This document shows, one piece after another, positions 7,228 to 14,168 of a stretch of DNA of 14,913 nucleotides (positions are counted from its first letter, which is position 1; each line of letters begins with the position of its first letter). The notes under the pieces were generated by a model. The model was not told where the DNA came from. It worked only from the letters and a program-made list of their open reading frames with translations, and searched no databases. The DNA is from an uncultured Oscillospiraceae bacterium (GTDB lineage Bacteria; Bacillota; Clostridia; Oscillospirales; Oscillospiraceae), in NCBI GenBank assembly GCA_934569195.1, contig CAKTKB010000027.1:1-14913 (forward strand), given 5' to 3'. Position numbers and translations under genes: made by a program.

Positions 7228-7245
7228 GCAGCACGCGCCCACGGT
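7207..7245 (-). other. Stable hairpin between ribonuclease J and the kinase gene
   Basis: A perfect 12-bp stem pairs 7207-7218 with 7234-7245 around a 15-base loop, six bases after the ribonuclease J stop codon. No U-tract follows on the minus strand, so it is not a standard intrinsic terminator. It could stabilise the 3' end of the rnj message, act as a weak or factor-assisted terminator, or be a processing site. Confidence 0.6.
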
Positions 7246-7250
7246 ATCCA

Positions 7251-8906
7251 TTAAATCTCCATAATCACCGGCAAAATCATCGGATTGCGCTTTGTGTGCT
7301 TGAACAGATAGCCGGACAGATCGTTTTTGATAGCAGACTTGATCGTCGCCCAATCCCGCACGCGCTTCCGTCCGCACCGGTCAATCGCCTCCAGCGCCAC
7401 CTCGCGCAGCTCATCCATCAGCTCCTCGGACTCCTTCACATAGATAAAGCCCCGGGTAATGATATCCGGCCCGGAAATCACGGAGCCGTCCTGGCTGGAC
7501 AGGTTTACACAGACAACAATCATGCCGTCCTGGGCCAAATGCTTGCGATCCCGCAGCACCACGCTGCCCACGTCTCCAACGCCGGTCCCGTCCACAAGCA
7601 CCTTGCCTGCCGGAACCGTACCGCCCACCTTGCAGCTTCGTCCGCTCAGCTCAAAAACCGTACCGATGTCTCCGACGAAGATATTCTTGGGATTCATGCC
7701 CATGGTTTTTGCCAGCTTGGCGTGAATCTGAAGATGCCGCTGCTCCCCGTGAACCGGGATAAAGAACTTGGGCTTCGTGAGGGCGTGCATGATCTTCAGC
7801 TCCTCCTGGCAGGCATGTCCGGAAACATGCAGCCCCTCGCTCTTTTCGTAAACGACCTCTGCGCCCTTGCGGTACAGCTCGTTGATGATCCGGGAAATCG
7901 CCTTCTCATTGCCGGGAATGGCGGAAGCGGAAATGATGATCCGGTCGCCCGGCTGAATCTCCACCTGCTTATGGGTCGAAAATGCCATCCGGTACAGTGC
8001 GGACATATTTTCGCCCTGGGAGCCGGTAGACACGATGACCACCTTGTTCTTCGGCAGGCTCTTAATGGCGTTCAGATCAATGATGGTCCCCGCCGGAACC
8101 TTGAGGTATCCCAGCTCCTGCGCCACCTTCAGCATGTTTTCCATGCTCCGTCCGGTGACCGCCACCTTCCGTCCATAGCGGTGCGCCGTGGCCAGCACGG
8201 CCTGAATCCGGTGCATATTGGATGCAAAGGTCGTCACCACGATCCGTTGGTCACAGTTCTTGAATTGCCGGTCCAGCCCCTCGGCCACAATATTTTCGTT
8301 GGGGGTGTATCCCTGGCGCTCCACATTGGTGGAGTCGCACAGCAGCGCCAGGACGCCCTGCTTGCCCAACTCTCCCAGTCTGGCCAGGTCGATCAGTCCC
8401 TCTGCGGAGGTGGGGTCGATCTTAAAGTCGCCCGTGACCACCACCGTCCCCACCGGGGTGTGAATGGCGAAGCAAACCGCATCCGCAATCGAGTGGTTTA
8501 CATGAATGAACTCCACGGTAAAGCAGCCCGCCTTCACCACATCACCGGGCTTGTGGGTAACCAGCTTCACCTTATCCGCCAGACCATGCTCCTCCAGCTT
8601 CAGCCGGATCAATCCGTTGGTCATAGCCGTGCCATGAATCGGGCAGATGACCTGCTGCATGCAGTACGGAATGGAGCCGATATGGTCCTCATGACCATGG
8701 GTAATAAACATTCCGCGCAGCTTTTTCTGATTCTCCACCAGGTAGGTAAAGTCGGGGATTACCAGATCTACGCCGTACATGTCCTCCTCCGGGAAGCCCA
8801 CGCCGCAGTCCACCACGATCATGTCCTTACCGTATTCCAGGACCGTGATATTCTTGCCGATCTCGTCCAGACCACCCAGCGGGATGATTTTCAATTTTTC
8901 TGCCAA
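7251..8906 (-). CDS. rnj: Ribonuclease J
   Basis: This 551-residue metallo-beta-lactamase/beta-CASP nuclease degrades and processes RNA with 5'-to-3' exonuclease and endonuclease activity; it is central to mRNA decay in Firmicutes. Metal-binding residues are visible: H70-x-H72-x-D74-H75, His138 (VNHSIAD), Asp160 (TGDFKID) and His386 (PVHGEQ). The beta-CASP part (about 200-365) carries STGSQGE (293-299) and SGHA (362-365), and a C-terminal domain follows. The start is TTG at 8906-8904: the in-frame codons before it are not starts, the conserved MAEKLKIIPLGGLDEIGKN N-terminus begins there, and AAGGA lies six bases upstream with AAAGGAG further back. A single rnj copy is seen here; whether a second paralogue exists cannot be judged. 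A hairpin and the kinase-gtrA pair follow. Confidence 0.96.
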   Translation of the reverse strand: MAEKLKIIPLGGLDEIGKNITVLEYGKDMIVVDCGVGFPEEDMYGVDLVIPDFTYLVENQKKLRGMFITHGHEDHIGSIPYCMQQVICPIHGTAMTNGLIRLKLEEHGLADKVKLVTHKPGDVVKAGCFTVEFIHVNHSIADAVCFAIHTPVGTVVVTGDFKIDPTSAEGLIDLARLGELGKQGVLALLCDSTNVERQGYTPNENIVAEGLDRQFKNCDQRIVVTTFASNMHRIQAVLATAHRYGRKVAVTGRSMENMLKVAQELGYLKVPAGTIIDLNAIKSLPKNKVVIVSTGSQGENMSALYRMAFSTHKQVEIQPGDRIIISASAIPGNEKAISRIINELYRKGAEVVYEKSEGLHVSGHACQEELKIMHALTKPKFFIPVHGEQRHLQIHAKLAKTMGMNPKNIFVGDIGTVFELSGRSCKVGGTVPAGKVLVDGTGVGDVGSVVLRDRKHLAQDGMIVVCVNLSSQDGSVISGPDIITRGFIYVKESEELMDELREVALEAIDRCGRKRVRDWATIKSAIKNDLSGYLFKHTKRNPMILPVIMEI

Positions 8907-9108
8907 ATAGTATCCTTACTCCTTTCAAAATAGGTCAGCCTAAAAAGGCAACAGCAAAGCAGGCAGCCATTCTCCGCGCGAAAGGCCCTGAATCGCCCAT
9001 AGCACGGCAAACGCCTGCATCGAAAACAAATTTGGTTCACGAGCCCGTCCAGCCGCAGACGGATTCGAAATTCTGCCCGGGTCTGCCCACCCGGCGCACA
9101 CCAAGGAT

Positions 9109-9137
9109 AGTATAACACAAACTCCCGCAATTGTATA
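9109..9137 (-). promoter_or_regulatory. Promoter for ribonuclease J
   Basis: On the minus strand TATACA (9132-9137) and TATACT (9109-9114) are 17 bases apart, and TGT (9115-9117) precedes the -10 as an extended element. The predicted start is near 9102, about 195 bases before the TTG start codon. Confidence 0.6.
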
Positions 9138-9223
9138 CCTTTTTTTGCAGGGCTGTCTGAAATAATTGCAGCTTTCCCCCACCCCTAAAGGCAGGCAGGT
9201 ACATCTCCGACCGTCCGAAAGGC

Positions 9224-9253
9224 AAAAAAATGGCAGGCATTTCTGCCCGCCAT
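9224..9253 (-). terminator. Intrinsic terminator of the luxS-mtnN operon
   Basis: On the minus strand a 10-bp stem (9244-9253 with 9230-9239, one G-U pair) carries a GAAA tetraloop and is followed by seven U (from A9224-9230). It lies 11 bases after the mtnN stop. Confidence 0.92.
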
Positions 9254-9264
9254 TGTCTTTTCTG

Positions 9265-9978
9265 TCACAAATTCTCTTCGTCCTCGTAAATCTGTCTGGC
9301 CATGGTCATGGTAACCTCGGCGCAGCGGGCTGCGGCAATCGCCTCAAAGGTCGGATAGTCCATCTCGGCGCTGTGGTCCGCCTTATCGGAAATTGCCCGC
9401 AGAATTACAAAGGGGATTCCGTTGCGGAAGGCGGTATGGGCAATCCCCGTCCCCTCCATCTCCACGCAGGCGGCCTGCGTAATGGCCACGATCTTCTCCT
9501 TTGCCGCCGAATCGGCAATAAACTGGTCGCCCGTGGCAATTCTTCCCACGTGGGTATGCCCGGGATTCACTTTCTCCGCCGCCGAAAAGGCGCAGGCGAT
9601 CATTTTCTCGTCCGCGTCAAAGCGCAGGGGCATACCTGGGATCATTCCCAGCGGATAGTTCACAAAGTGGCAATCCACATCGTGGTACATGGCATCCAGA
9701 CTCACCACCAGGTCCCCGATGTCCAGCTCCGGGCGCAGGGAGCCGGCGATGCCGGTATTCACCAGGCAGGTCACCTGAAAGCAGTCGCAGAGAATCTGAG
9801 CGCACAGCGCGGCATTCACCTTTCCCACGCCGCACTCCACGACAACCACCGGCAGTCCGCACAGCAGGCCCTCATAAAAGGTACTCCCCGCCTTTTTGCA
9901 TTCGCGCTTCTCCTCCAGAGCCTTCACCAGAGTCTGCACCTCAACGTCCATGGCGCCGATAATTCCAAGCTTTGTCAT
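9265..9978 (-). CDS. mtnN: 5'-methylthioadenosine/S-adenosylhomocysteine nucleosidase
   Basis: This 237-residue cytosolic enzyme hydrolyses S-adenosylhomocysteine to adenine and S-ribosylhomocysteine, and methylthioadenosine to adenine and methylthioribose. The nucleosidase fold marks are clear: GIIGAMDVEV with Glu13 (equivalent of E. coli Glu12), VNTGIAGSL (73-81), ATGDQFI (148-154), CVEMEG with Glu175 in the substrate site, and RAISDKAD with catalytic Asp198. Length is usual for MtnN. It lies ten bases after luxS, and its ribosome binding site GAGGAG directly follows the luxS stop codon. Its product is the LuxS substrate, so the two genes form the detoxification arm of the activated methyl cycle. 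A strong terminator ends the operon. Confidence 0.96.
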   Translation of the reverse strand: MTKLGIIGAMDVEVQTLVKALEEKRECKKAGSTFYEGLLCGLPVVVVECGVGKVNAALCAQILCDCFQVTCLVNTGIAGSLRPELDIGDLVVSLDAMYHDVDCHFVNYPLGMIPGMPLRFDADEKMIACAFSAAEKVNPGHTHVGRIATGDQFIADSAAKEKIVAITQAACVEMEGTGIAHTAFRNGIPFVILRAISDKADHSAEMDYPTFEAIAAARCAEVTMTMARQIYEDEENL

Positions 9979-9988
9979 AGCAATCTCC

Positions 9989-10465
9989 TCATTCCGGATA
10001 AGTCATTTCGCTGGGCTGAATATGCTCCAGCAGGGCCGCATACCGTGCGCCCCAGAAATTCGCCATCGGCAGATTCATGTCCAGGTAATTTCCGCAATCC
10101 CGGGCGCTTGCACCGGGGACCGGACCTTTGTAATCCCGGATGAATGCAAAGCACCCCCGGACAAGCTCCAGCACATCCTGCGGCGCATAGTCCCCCGCCA
10201 GCAGAAGATAAAAGCCCGTCCGGCACCCCATGGGTCCGAAGTACAGCACACGCTGCTTCCACTGCGGATCGTTGCGCAAATAGGTTGCCCCCAGGTGCTC
10301 GATTGTGTGTACCTCGGCCGTATTCATAACCGGCTCCTCATTGGGATTTGTAATGCGCAGGTCAAAGGTCGTAACGGTCTGATCTCCCACCCGGTCCTTC
10401 CGGGAGACATACAGTCCCGGCACCAGGCGAATGTGATCCACCGTAAAGCTCGTAATTTTTTCCAT
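9989..10465 (-). CDS. luxS: S-ribosylhomocysteine lyase (LuxS)
   Basis: LuxS (158 residues here) cleaves S-ribosylhomocysteine to homocysteine and DPD, the precursor of autoinducer-2. The metal site is intact: H53-x-x-E56-H57 (HTIEH) and Cys124 in ARDCGNY. The second catalytic cysteine, Cys81 in GPMGCRTGFY, is also present. I chose the ATG at 10465-10463: the frame runs 12 codons further to 10501, but that would overlap the upstream gene, and AGGAGA lies eight bases before 10465. The upstream gene's stop (10476-10478) overlaps this ribosome binding site. Next to mtnN it completes the two-step route from S-adenosylhomocysteine to homocysteine. Whether AI-2 is used as a signal cannot be told from the sequence. 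Confidence 0.97.
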   Translation of the reverse strand: MEKITSFTVDHIRLVPGLYVSRKDRVGDQTVTTFDLRITNPNEEPVMNTAEVHTIEHLGATYLRNDPQWKQRVLYFGPMGCRTGFYLLLAGDYAPQDVLELVRGCFAFIRDYKGPVPGASARDCGNYLDMNLPMANFWGARYAALLEHIQPSEMTYPE

Positions 10466-10475
10466 ATTTTCTCTC

Positions 10476-10946
10476 CTATTTCCCGCAGTTAGCCGCGTCA
10501 ATTGCGATCACCAGCATCAGCCCCGGCATTTCGTCCGCCGGATTGTCATAGCGCAGCACATAGCTGTCGCTCCAACGGAACAGCTCCTTGGATATGGTCA
10601 TAACCGTGCGCCCGTCCTGATTGACCTGATAGTCCCAGGCCATCAGATCACCCTCCACTTCCCATCCGCGGAAATCCACGCTGTAGTGGGGAATGAACAG
10701 AGAAAATTCCTTGCGCACCGTCCCGCACACCCGGCCGTCTATGACAATTTCAAAGGTCGGCAGCCAGGTGAACAGCCTCTGGTGGATGGAGCCAAGCTCC
10801 CGCCCGGTCTGCTTGTCGTACACATGAATCTGATGTCCGAGAGAAAGCACCTCGTTTTTCACGAAATACCGTGCTTCGCCATTTTTATCATATACGTCAT
10901 AGGTATCCGTCCAGGCAAAAACGCGCTGCTTGATATATAACTCCAT
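10476..10946 (-). CDS. LURP-one-related / tubby-like C-terminal fold protein (YxjI type)
   Basis: This 156-residue protein matches the LURP-one-related family (DUF567, related to the tubby C-terminal beta-barrel): start with KQRVFAWTDTYDVYD, then KNEVLSLGHQIHVYD (30-44), a Phe/Trp-rich repeat LFTWLPTFEIVIDG (58-71), FRGWEVEGDLMAWDY (92-106) and the C-terminal ISKELFRWSDSYVL (118-131). Each aromatic strand pair fits the repeating beta-sheet of that fold. It has no signal peptide or membrane segment. Bacterial members have no established biochemical role; phospholipid or membrane association has been suggested for the wider superfamily. It is the first gene of a tight operon: AAAGGAG precedes its ATG and luxS begins ten bases after its stop. 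The family call is fairly firm, the function unknown. Confidence 0.82.
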   Translation of the reverse strand: MELYIKQRVFAWTDTYDVYDKNGEARYFVKNEVLSLGHQIHVYDKQTGRELGSIHQRLFTWLPTFEIVIDGRVCGTVRKEFSLFIPHYSVDFRGWEVEGDLMAWDYQVNQDGRTVMTISKELFRWSDSYVLRYDNPADEMPGLMLVIAIDAANCGK

Positions 10947-10966
10947 ACACGCATCTCCTTTTGTAT

Positions 10967-10995
10967 ATCATAACGCAAATTTCCCCGAAACGCAA
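10967..10995 (-). promoter_or_regulatory. Promoter for the LURP-one-luxS-mtnN operon
   Basis: TTGCGT (10990-10995) and TATGAT (10967-10972) on the minus strand are 17 bases apart. The start would be near 10960, giving a leader of only about 14 nt that consists mostly of the ribosome binding site. No SAM-type, SAH-type or other riboswitch could fit in so short a leader. Confidence 0.65.
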
Positions 10996-11007
10996 CCGGT
11001 CTGCCCG

Positions 11008-11040
11008 AAAAAGCGCCGCTTTGCTGAATGCAAAACGGCG
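11008..11040 (-). terminator. Intrinsic terminator of the ABC exporter operon
   Basis: On the minus strand an 11-bp stem (11030-11040 with 11014-11024, one U-G pair) with a five-base loop is followed by five U (from A11008-11012). It lies 28 bases after the permease stop and directly before the promoter of the next operon. Confidence 0.9.
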
Positions 11041-11068
11041 TCTCTTTCAAATTTTCCTATATGCCCGG

Positions 11069-12400
11069 TCAGTCTCTGCGGAGGGCCTCAATGGGGTTGA
11101 GGTTTGCCGCCTTGACAGCGGGCAGGAGGCCAAACACCACACCGATCACCATGGAAAATACCACGGAAATCAAAATGGCCGGCACGGAAATTGCAACCGG
11201 AATGCTGTTGGTGTGAGAGATCAGCTCCGCCAGGCCGATGCCCAGCAAAACGCCCACAATGCCGCCCAGACTGGTCAGCACCGCAGCCTCCGTAAGGAAC
11301 TGTCTGCGGATTCTGCGCTTCTTGGCTCCCAGCGCCTTCTTCAGACCGATCTCGCTGGTCCGCTCCGTAACCGACACCAGCATAATGTTCATAACGCCGA
11401 TGCCGCCTACCAGCAGCGATATGCTGGCAATCCAGATCAGCTGCTGATTGGTGGAGTTGCTCATTTCCTGGAGCTGCTGTGCCTGCTGCAGCAAATCCTC
11501 GCTGCGATAGGCAAACGCGCTTCCCTGGCTGTCGTCTGCCGGCGTCACACCGTCCTCCACAGCATTCTCCGCAGAATTTTCCCCTACGGGCTGCACGGAC
11601 GTGCCCGTGGAAATGATCTGGGTCTTGTTCAGCGCATCCGCCACGTTTTTACCTGCGCGGGTCATATCATCCGTACCGGTGGCCTTCACCGCAACATTCT
11701 GCGGCTCGTCAAACTTGTAGGACACCGGCCAGACCGCACTGGGGATATACACCGCGCCGCCGGAGGTATCCACATACATCTGGTAGTCCTCCATGGAATT
11801 GATCACCGGCTGGAATTGCTCTATTGGCTCCACAACGCCGATCACGGTATAGGGTTCTCCGTTGATTTCAACGCTCTTTCCCACCGGGTACGACTGTCTG
11901 AACAGCGTCGCGGCAGCCTTTTTGTCCAGGATCATAACTTTGCGGTAGTTGTCAAAATCGCTCTGCTGGAAGTTCCGGCCGTAGGTGACCTCGTAGCTCA
12001 TAACCTGGAAAAAGGCCATGTCCACACCGTAGCAGCTCCCGTCAAAGGAGGCCGTTCCTGCGGTAATGTTGCTGCTCCACTGACGCTGGGTGTAGAAGGA
12101 CACCCGGTCCACCCCCTGCAGCGCCTCCAGCTCCGCCCGCCGGCTCTCCGGAATCACCCGGACCTCCGCCGGTACGTCATTATAGCTCATGTCATATGCG
12201 CTGCTGCCCTGATAAAGCTGCACCGTTACGACATTGCTGCCGGAGCCGATCAGATTCTGCTTGATCTGCTCGCTGGTTCCTTTGATGGTGGAAACGATGG
12301 TAATAATAGAGGCAATACCGATAATAATACCCAGCATCGTCAGGAAGGAGCGCAGCTTATGCCCCCAGATGCCCTGAAATGCCAATCTGATATTTTCCAT
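11069..12400 (-). CDS. ABC exporter permease, MacB/FtsX type (YknZ-like)
   Basis: This 443-residue permease has the MacB layout: one N-terminal membrane helix (about 18-40), a large extracytoplasmic domain (about 41-318, MacB periplasmic-core type), then three helices (about 321-343, 373-393 and 405-430). The FtsX-domain signature follows helix two: VTERTSEIGLKKALGAKK (344-361), and the chain ends with the usual NPIEALRRD. Such permeases do not form a channel for the substrate but transmit ATP-driven movement to the outer domain; in monoderm bacteria the counterpart is YknXYZ, linked to peptide or toxin resistance. Substrate here is unknown. The ATG has AGGAGG six bases upstream, overlapping the adaptor stop codon (TAAGGAGG). 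It is the last gene of the operon, after the ATPase and adaptor, and a terminator follows. Confidence 0.93.
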   Translation of the reverse strand: MENIRLAFQGIWGHKLRSFLTMLGIIIGIASIITIVSTIKGTSEQIKQNLIGSGSNVVTVQLYQGSSAYDMSYNDVPAEVRVIPESRRAELEALQGVDRVSFYTQRQWSSNITAGTASFDGSCYGVDMAFFQVMSYEVTYGRNFQQSDFDNYRKVMILDKKAAATLFRQSYPVGKSVEINGEPYTVIGVVEPIEQFQPVINSMEDYQMYVDTSGGAVYIPSAVWPVSYKFDEPQNVAVKATGTDDMTRAGKNVADALNKTQIISTGTSVQPVGENSAENAVEDGVTPADDSQGSAFAYRSEDLLQQAQQLQEMSNSTNQQLIWIASISLLVGGIGVMNIMLVSVTERTSEIGLKKALGAKKRRIRRQFLTEAAVLTSLGGIVGVLLGIGLAELISHTNSIPVAISVPAILISVVFSMVIGVVFGLLPAVKAANLNPIEALRRD

Positions 12401-12411
12401 TCTCTGCCTCC

Positions 12412-14163
12412 TTAGACGCCGCCGTAAAGCGTATCATAGTCGCCGTCCTGGGTGGGAGCACCCTCCCGCACGTCCCGGCCGTAGGGGAACGCAACGGCGT
12501 CCTCAGAGGAAAGTCCGCTGCAAATCTCCACATAGTTGTCCCAAAGCGTTTTCCCCGTCTGCACCGGCCGCTTCTCCAGCAGGCCGTCCTCTCCGCGGAC
12601 GTACACATAGCTTCCGTCCTTCTCGGACAGGACAAACGCACTGTTCAGGTACATGCCGGAGCCGTCCTCCTGATTCCCGGTCAGCACCATGGACACATAG
12701 TAGCCGTCCTGCAGGTTCGCGTCCCCGTCGATAAACACCTTATACGGGTAGTACGTCACATTTTCGCTGCCGTAGTAACCCGTGTCCGACTCCACCGGGT
12801 ACTGCCCGATCTCCGAAACCGTACCCGTGTAGGTCTCCCAGGTATCCCAGGAGGTCACCTGTACCTCCTGGCCGACAGAAACGGTGTTCAGAGCCAGCTC
12901 GCTGACGGTTCCCTGCACGTAGAAGCCACCGCCGCCGGACACCCGCAGCAGGGGCTGGTTGTTCTGCCGCGCCTCCGTGGGGTCCAGAATGCCCACGACT
13001 ACGCCGTCAAACTCCGCCGTGACCTTGCCGTCGTCCGCTTCCTTCTGCATGATCTTGTACTCCGACTCCGCCATCTTGATATCAAAGGTGAGGGTCTGAA
13101 TCTCCTCCTCCTTTTCCTTCCGCATGGCGGCAATTTCCGAAGCCGTGTAGCCGGAATTCCAGTCTACGTTATCCGCAGGCTCCGTCGGGTCCGGCGTATC
13201 CGGCTGCTGCTCCGGCGGCTCAAAAAAGCTCATCTTATAGGTGTATTGCGGCTCCGCCTGGACTGCAATCCCCGTCTGAGCGGTATAGGTCTGTGCTTGG
13301 TCCTCCTGTCCCGTCTGCGTATCGCCAGGCGTAGACTCGGTCGGTGCGGTTGTTTCGGAGGGATCAGTCGACGGGTCCTCTGTAGGTTCGGTCGACGGTT
13401 CGGTCGTTTCATCGGTGGGATCAGTCGGCGGATCCGTGGGGTCCTCAGGCGTCTCTACTTTTGTCCGCACCAGCAGTACGCCGTATTCCGCGACCACGTC
13501 GCCGTCTCCGGCATCCTTCTGCGTGTGCTGGAACACCACATACACCTGCGTACCCTTGACGCCGGTAAACAGCTCCTCCATCATGGCTTCATCCACCATG
13601 GCGGTGGAACGCAGCCAGCAATACTTGGGCTTCAGTGCGCTCGATCCCGTACCGGAGTAAATCAAGTGGTCCACCTTGTCCACGTTCAGGCCCAGGCCAT
13701 TCTGCTTGGGATCGGATGTGGTCGCCTTGGTGGGCGTGGTCGGGCGGTAAGAAATGGGCCGGTAGCCCTTAATGACCGTCAGCTCCTTCTGCGCCGTCTG
13801 CAGGTTCAGCTTCATTTGCTGGATAGACAGGGATTTCCGCTCCAGCTGAAGCTCCGAGAGGGTGGTGTCGTAGGTAAAGAGCACGTCGCCCTTCTTCACG
13901 GACTGCCCTTCCTTCACCGCCACGTTGGTAACCGTCTGGGTATCGGTCAGGTAGACCGGCTGAATCCGGTCCGTCGTTACCTCGCCATAGCTCTCCGCGC
14001 TGTTTTCGTAATAATCCGTCATACCAATCAGGCCGTCGGAAATGCGGTAGACATACACGGGCGTTCTGGCCTTCCCCGGCTGGAGCACAGCCACGACCCC
14101 AATCACTACCGCCAGGACCGCCGCTGCCACCGGTATCCATACCAGCTTCTTTTTTCTTTTCAT
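12412..14163 (-). CDS. ABC exporter membrane-fusion adaptor (YknX/MacA/HlyD type) with large insertion
   Basis: This 583-residue protein has a basic start and an N-terminal membrane anchor (about 7-27). Residues 76-98 (TVTNVAVKEGQSVKKGDVLF) are the first half of a lipoyl-like domain, 99-130 the first coiled-coil helix, 340-376 the second helix, and 379-395 (GKVTAEFDGVVVGILD) the second lipoyl half. A beta-barrel (about 415-480) and a membrane-proximal C-terminal part follow. It links the ATPase-permease pair to the outside. It is longer than typical MacA/YknX proteins (about 370-390 residues) because about 205 residues sit at the tip of the helical hairpin: a possibly folded part (155-235) and a Thr/Pro/Glu/Asp-rich repeat-like linker (237-280). 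The ribosome binding site GAGGAGG overlaps the end of the ATPase gene, five bases upstream. Confidence 0.9.
   Translation of the reverse strand: MKRKKKLVWIPVAAAVLAVVIGVVAVLQPGKARTPVYVYRISDGLIGMTDYYENSAESYGEVTTDRIQPVYLTDTQTVTNVAVKEGQSVKKGDVLFTYDTTLSELQLERKSLSIQQMKLNLQTAQKELTVIKGYRPISYRPTTPTKATTSDPKQNGLGLNVDKVDHLIYSGTGSSALKPKYCWLRSTAMVDEAMMEELFTGVKGTQVYVVFQHTQKDAGDGDVVAEYGVLLVRTKVETPEDPTDPPTDPTDETTEPSTEPTEDPSTDPSETTAPTESTPGDTQTGQEDQAQTYTAQTGIAVQAEPQYTYKMSFFEPPEQQPDTPDPTEPADNVDWNSGYTASEIAAMRKEKEEEIQTLTFDIKMAESEYKIMQKEADDGKVTAEFDGVVVGILDPTEARQNNQPLLRVSGGGGFYVQGTVSELALNTVSVGQEVQVTSWDTWETYTGTVSEIGQYPVESDTGYYGSENVTYYPYKVFIDGDANLQDGYYVSMVLTGNQEDGSGMYLNSAFVLSEKDGSYVYVRGEDGLLEKRPVQTGKTLWDNYVEICSGLSSEDAVAFPYGRDVREGAPTQDGDYDTLYGGV
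13324..13455 (-). repeat. Imperfect repeat coding a Thr/Pro/Glu/Asp linker in the ABC adaptor
   Basis: This segment codes short degenerate units of the type DPT-D-P, TEP and STEP, such as DPTDPPTDPTDETTEPSTEP at 241-260. At the DNA level GGTC/GGATC/GGTTC-like units recur, so slippage could vary the length. It lies inside the insertion in the coiled-coil hairpin. Confidence 0.65.
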
Positions 14164-14168
14164 CCGCT

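Larger units (their letters stand above)
8907..9264 (-). other. Intergenic region: ribonuclease J leader, its promoter, and the mtnN terminator
   Basis: This 358-base stretch has no convincing gene. It holds, from right to left, the mtnN terminator (9224-9253), the rnj promoter (9109-9137) and an rnj leader of about 195 nt. In the leader RNA, hairpins can form at 9077-9094 (6-bp stem CCGGGU/ACCCGG), at 9045-9062 (5-bp stem CCGUC/GACGG), and a GGC/GCC stem-loop with GCA/UGC extension near 9008-9024. Six bases in the first loop (9081-9086) are complementary to six bases in the second hairpin (9055-9060), so two alternative foldings are possible. A weak hairpin plus five U lies near 8940-8970. 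Confidence 0.5.

Noticed and set aside
7163..7234. N-terminal extension of the PfkB kinase
   Set aside because: It adds 24 Arg/Lys-rich residues coded within the intergenic hairpin and has no family similarity; a ribosome binding site precedes the ATG at 7162.
8940..9182. 80-codon minus-strand frame with a GTG start upstream of ribonuclease J, with a hydrophobic N-terminus
   Set aside because: No well-placed ribosome binding site, no family similarity, and it covers the ribonuclease J promoter. A second frame at 8891-9130 overlaps it equally well.
10466..10501. N-terminal extension of LuxS from an upstream ATG
   Set aside because: It would overlap the LURP-one gene end, and the conserved LuxS N-terminus with its ribosome binding site fits the ATG at 10465.
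10947..10966. SAM- or SAH-type riboswitch before the luxS operon
   Set aside because: The predicted leader is about 14 nt, too short for any known riboswitch of this kind.
13324..13455. Repeats read as a possible CRISPR-like or tandem regulatory array
   Set aside because: The units are short, degenerate, without spacers, and in frame within the adaptor coding sequence.
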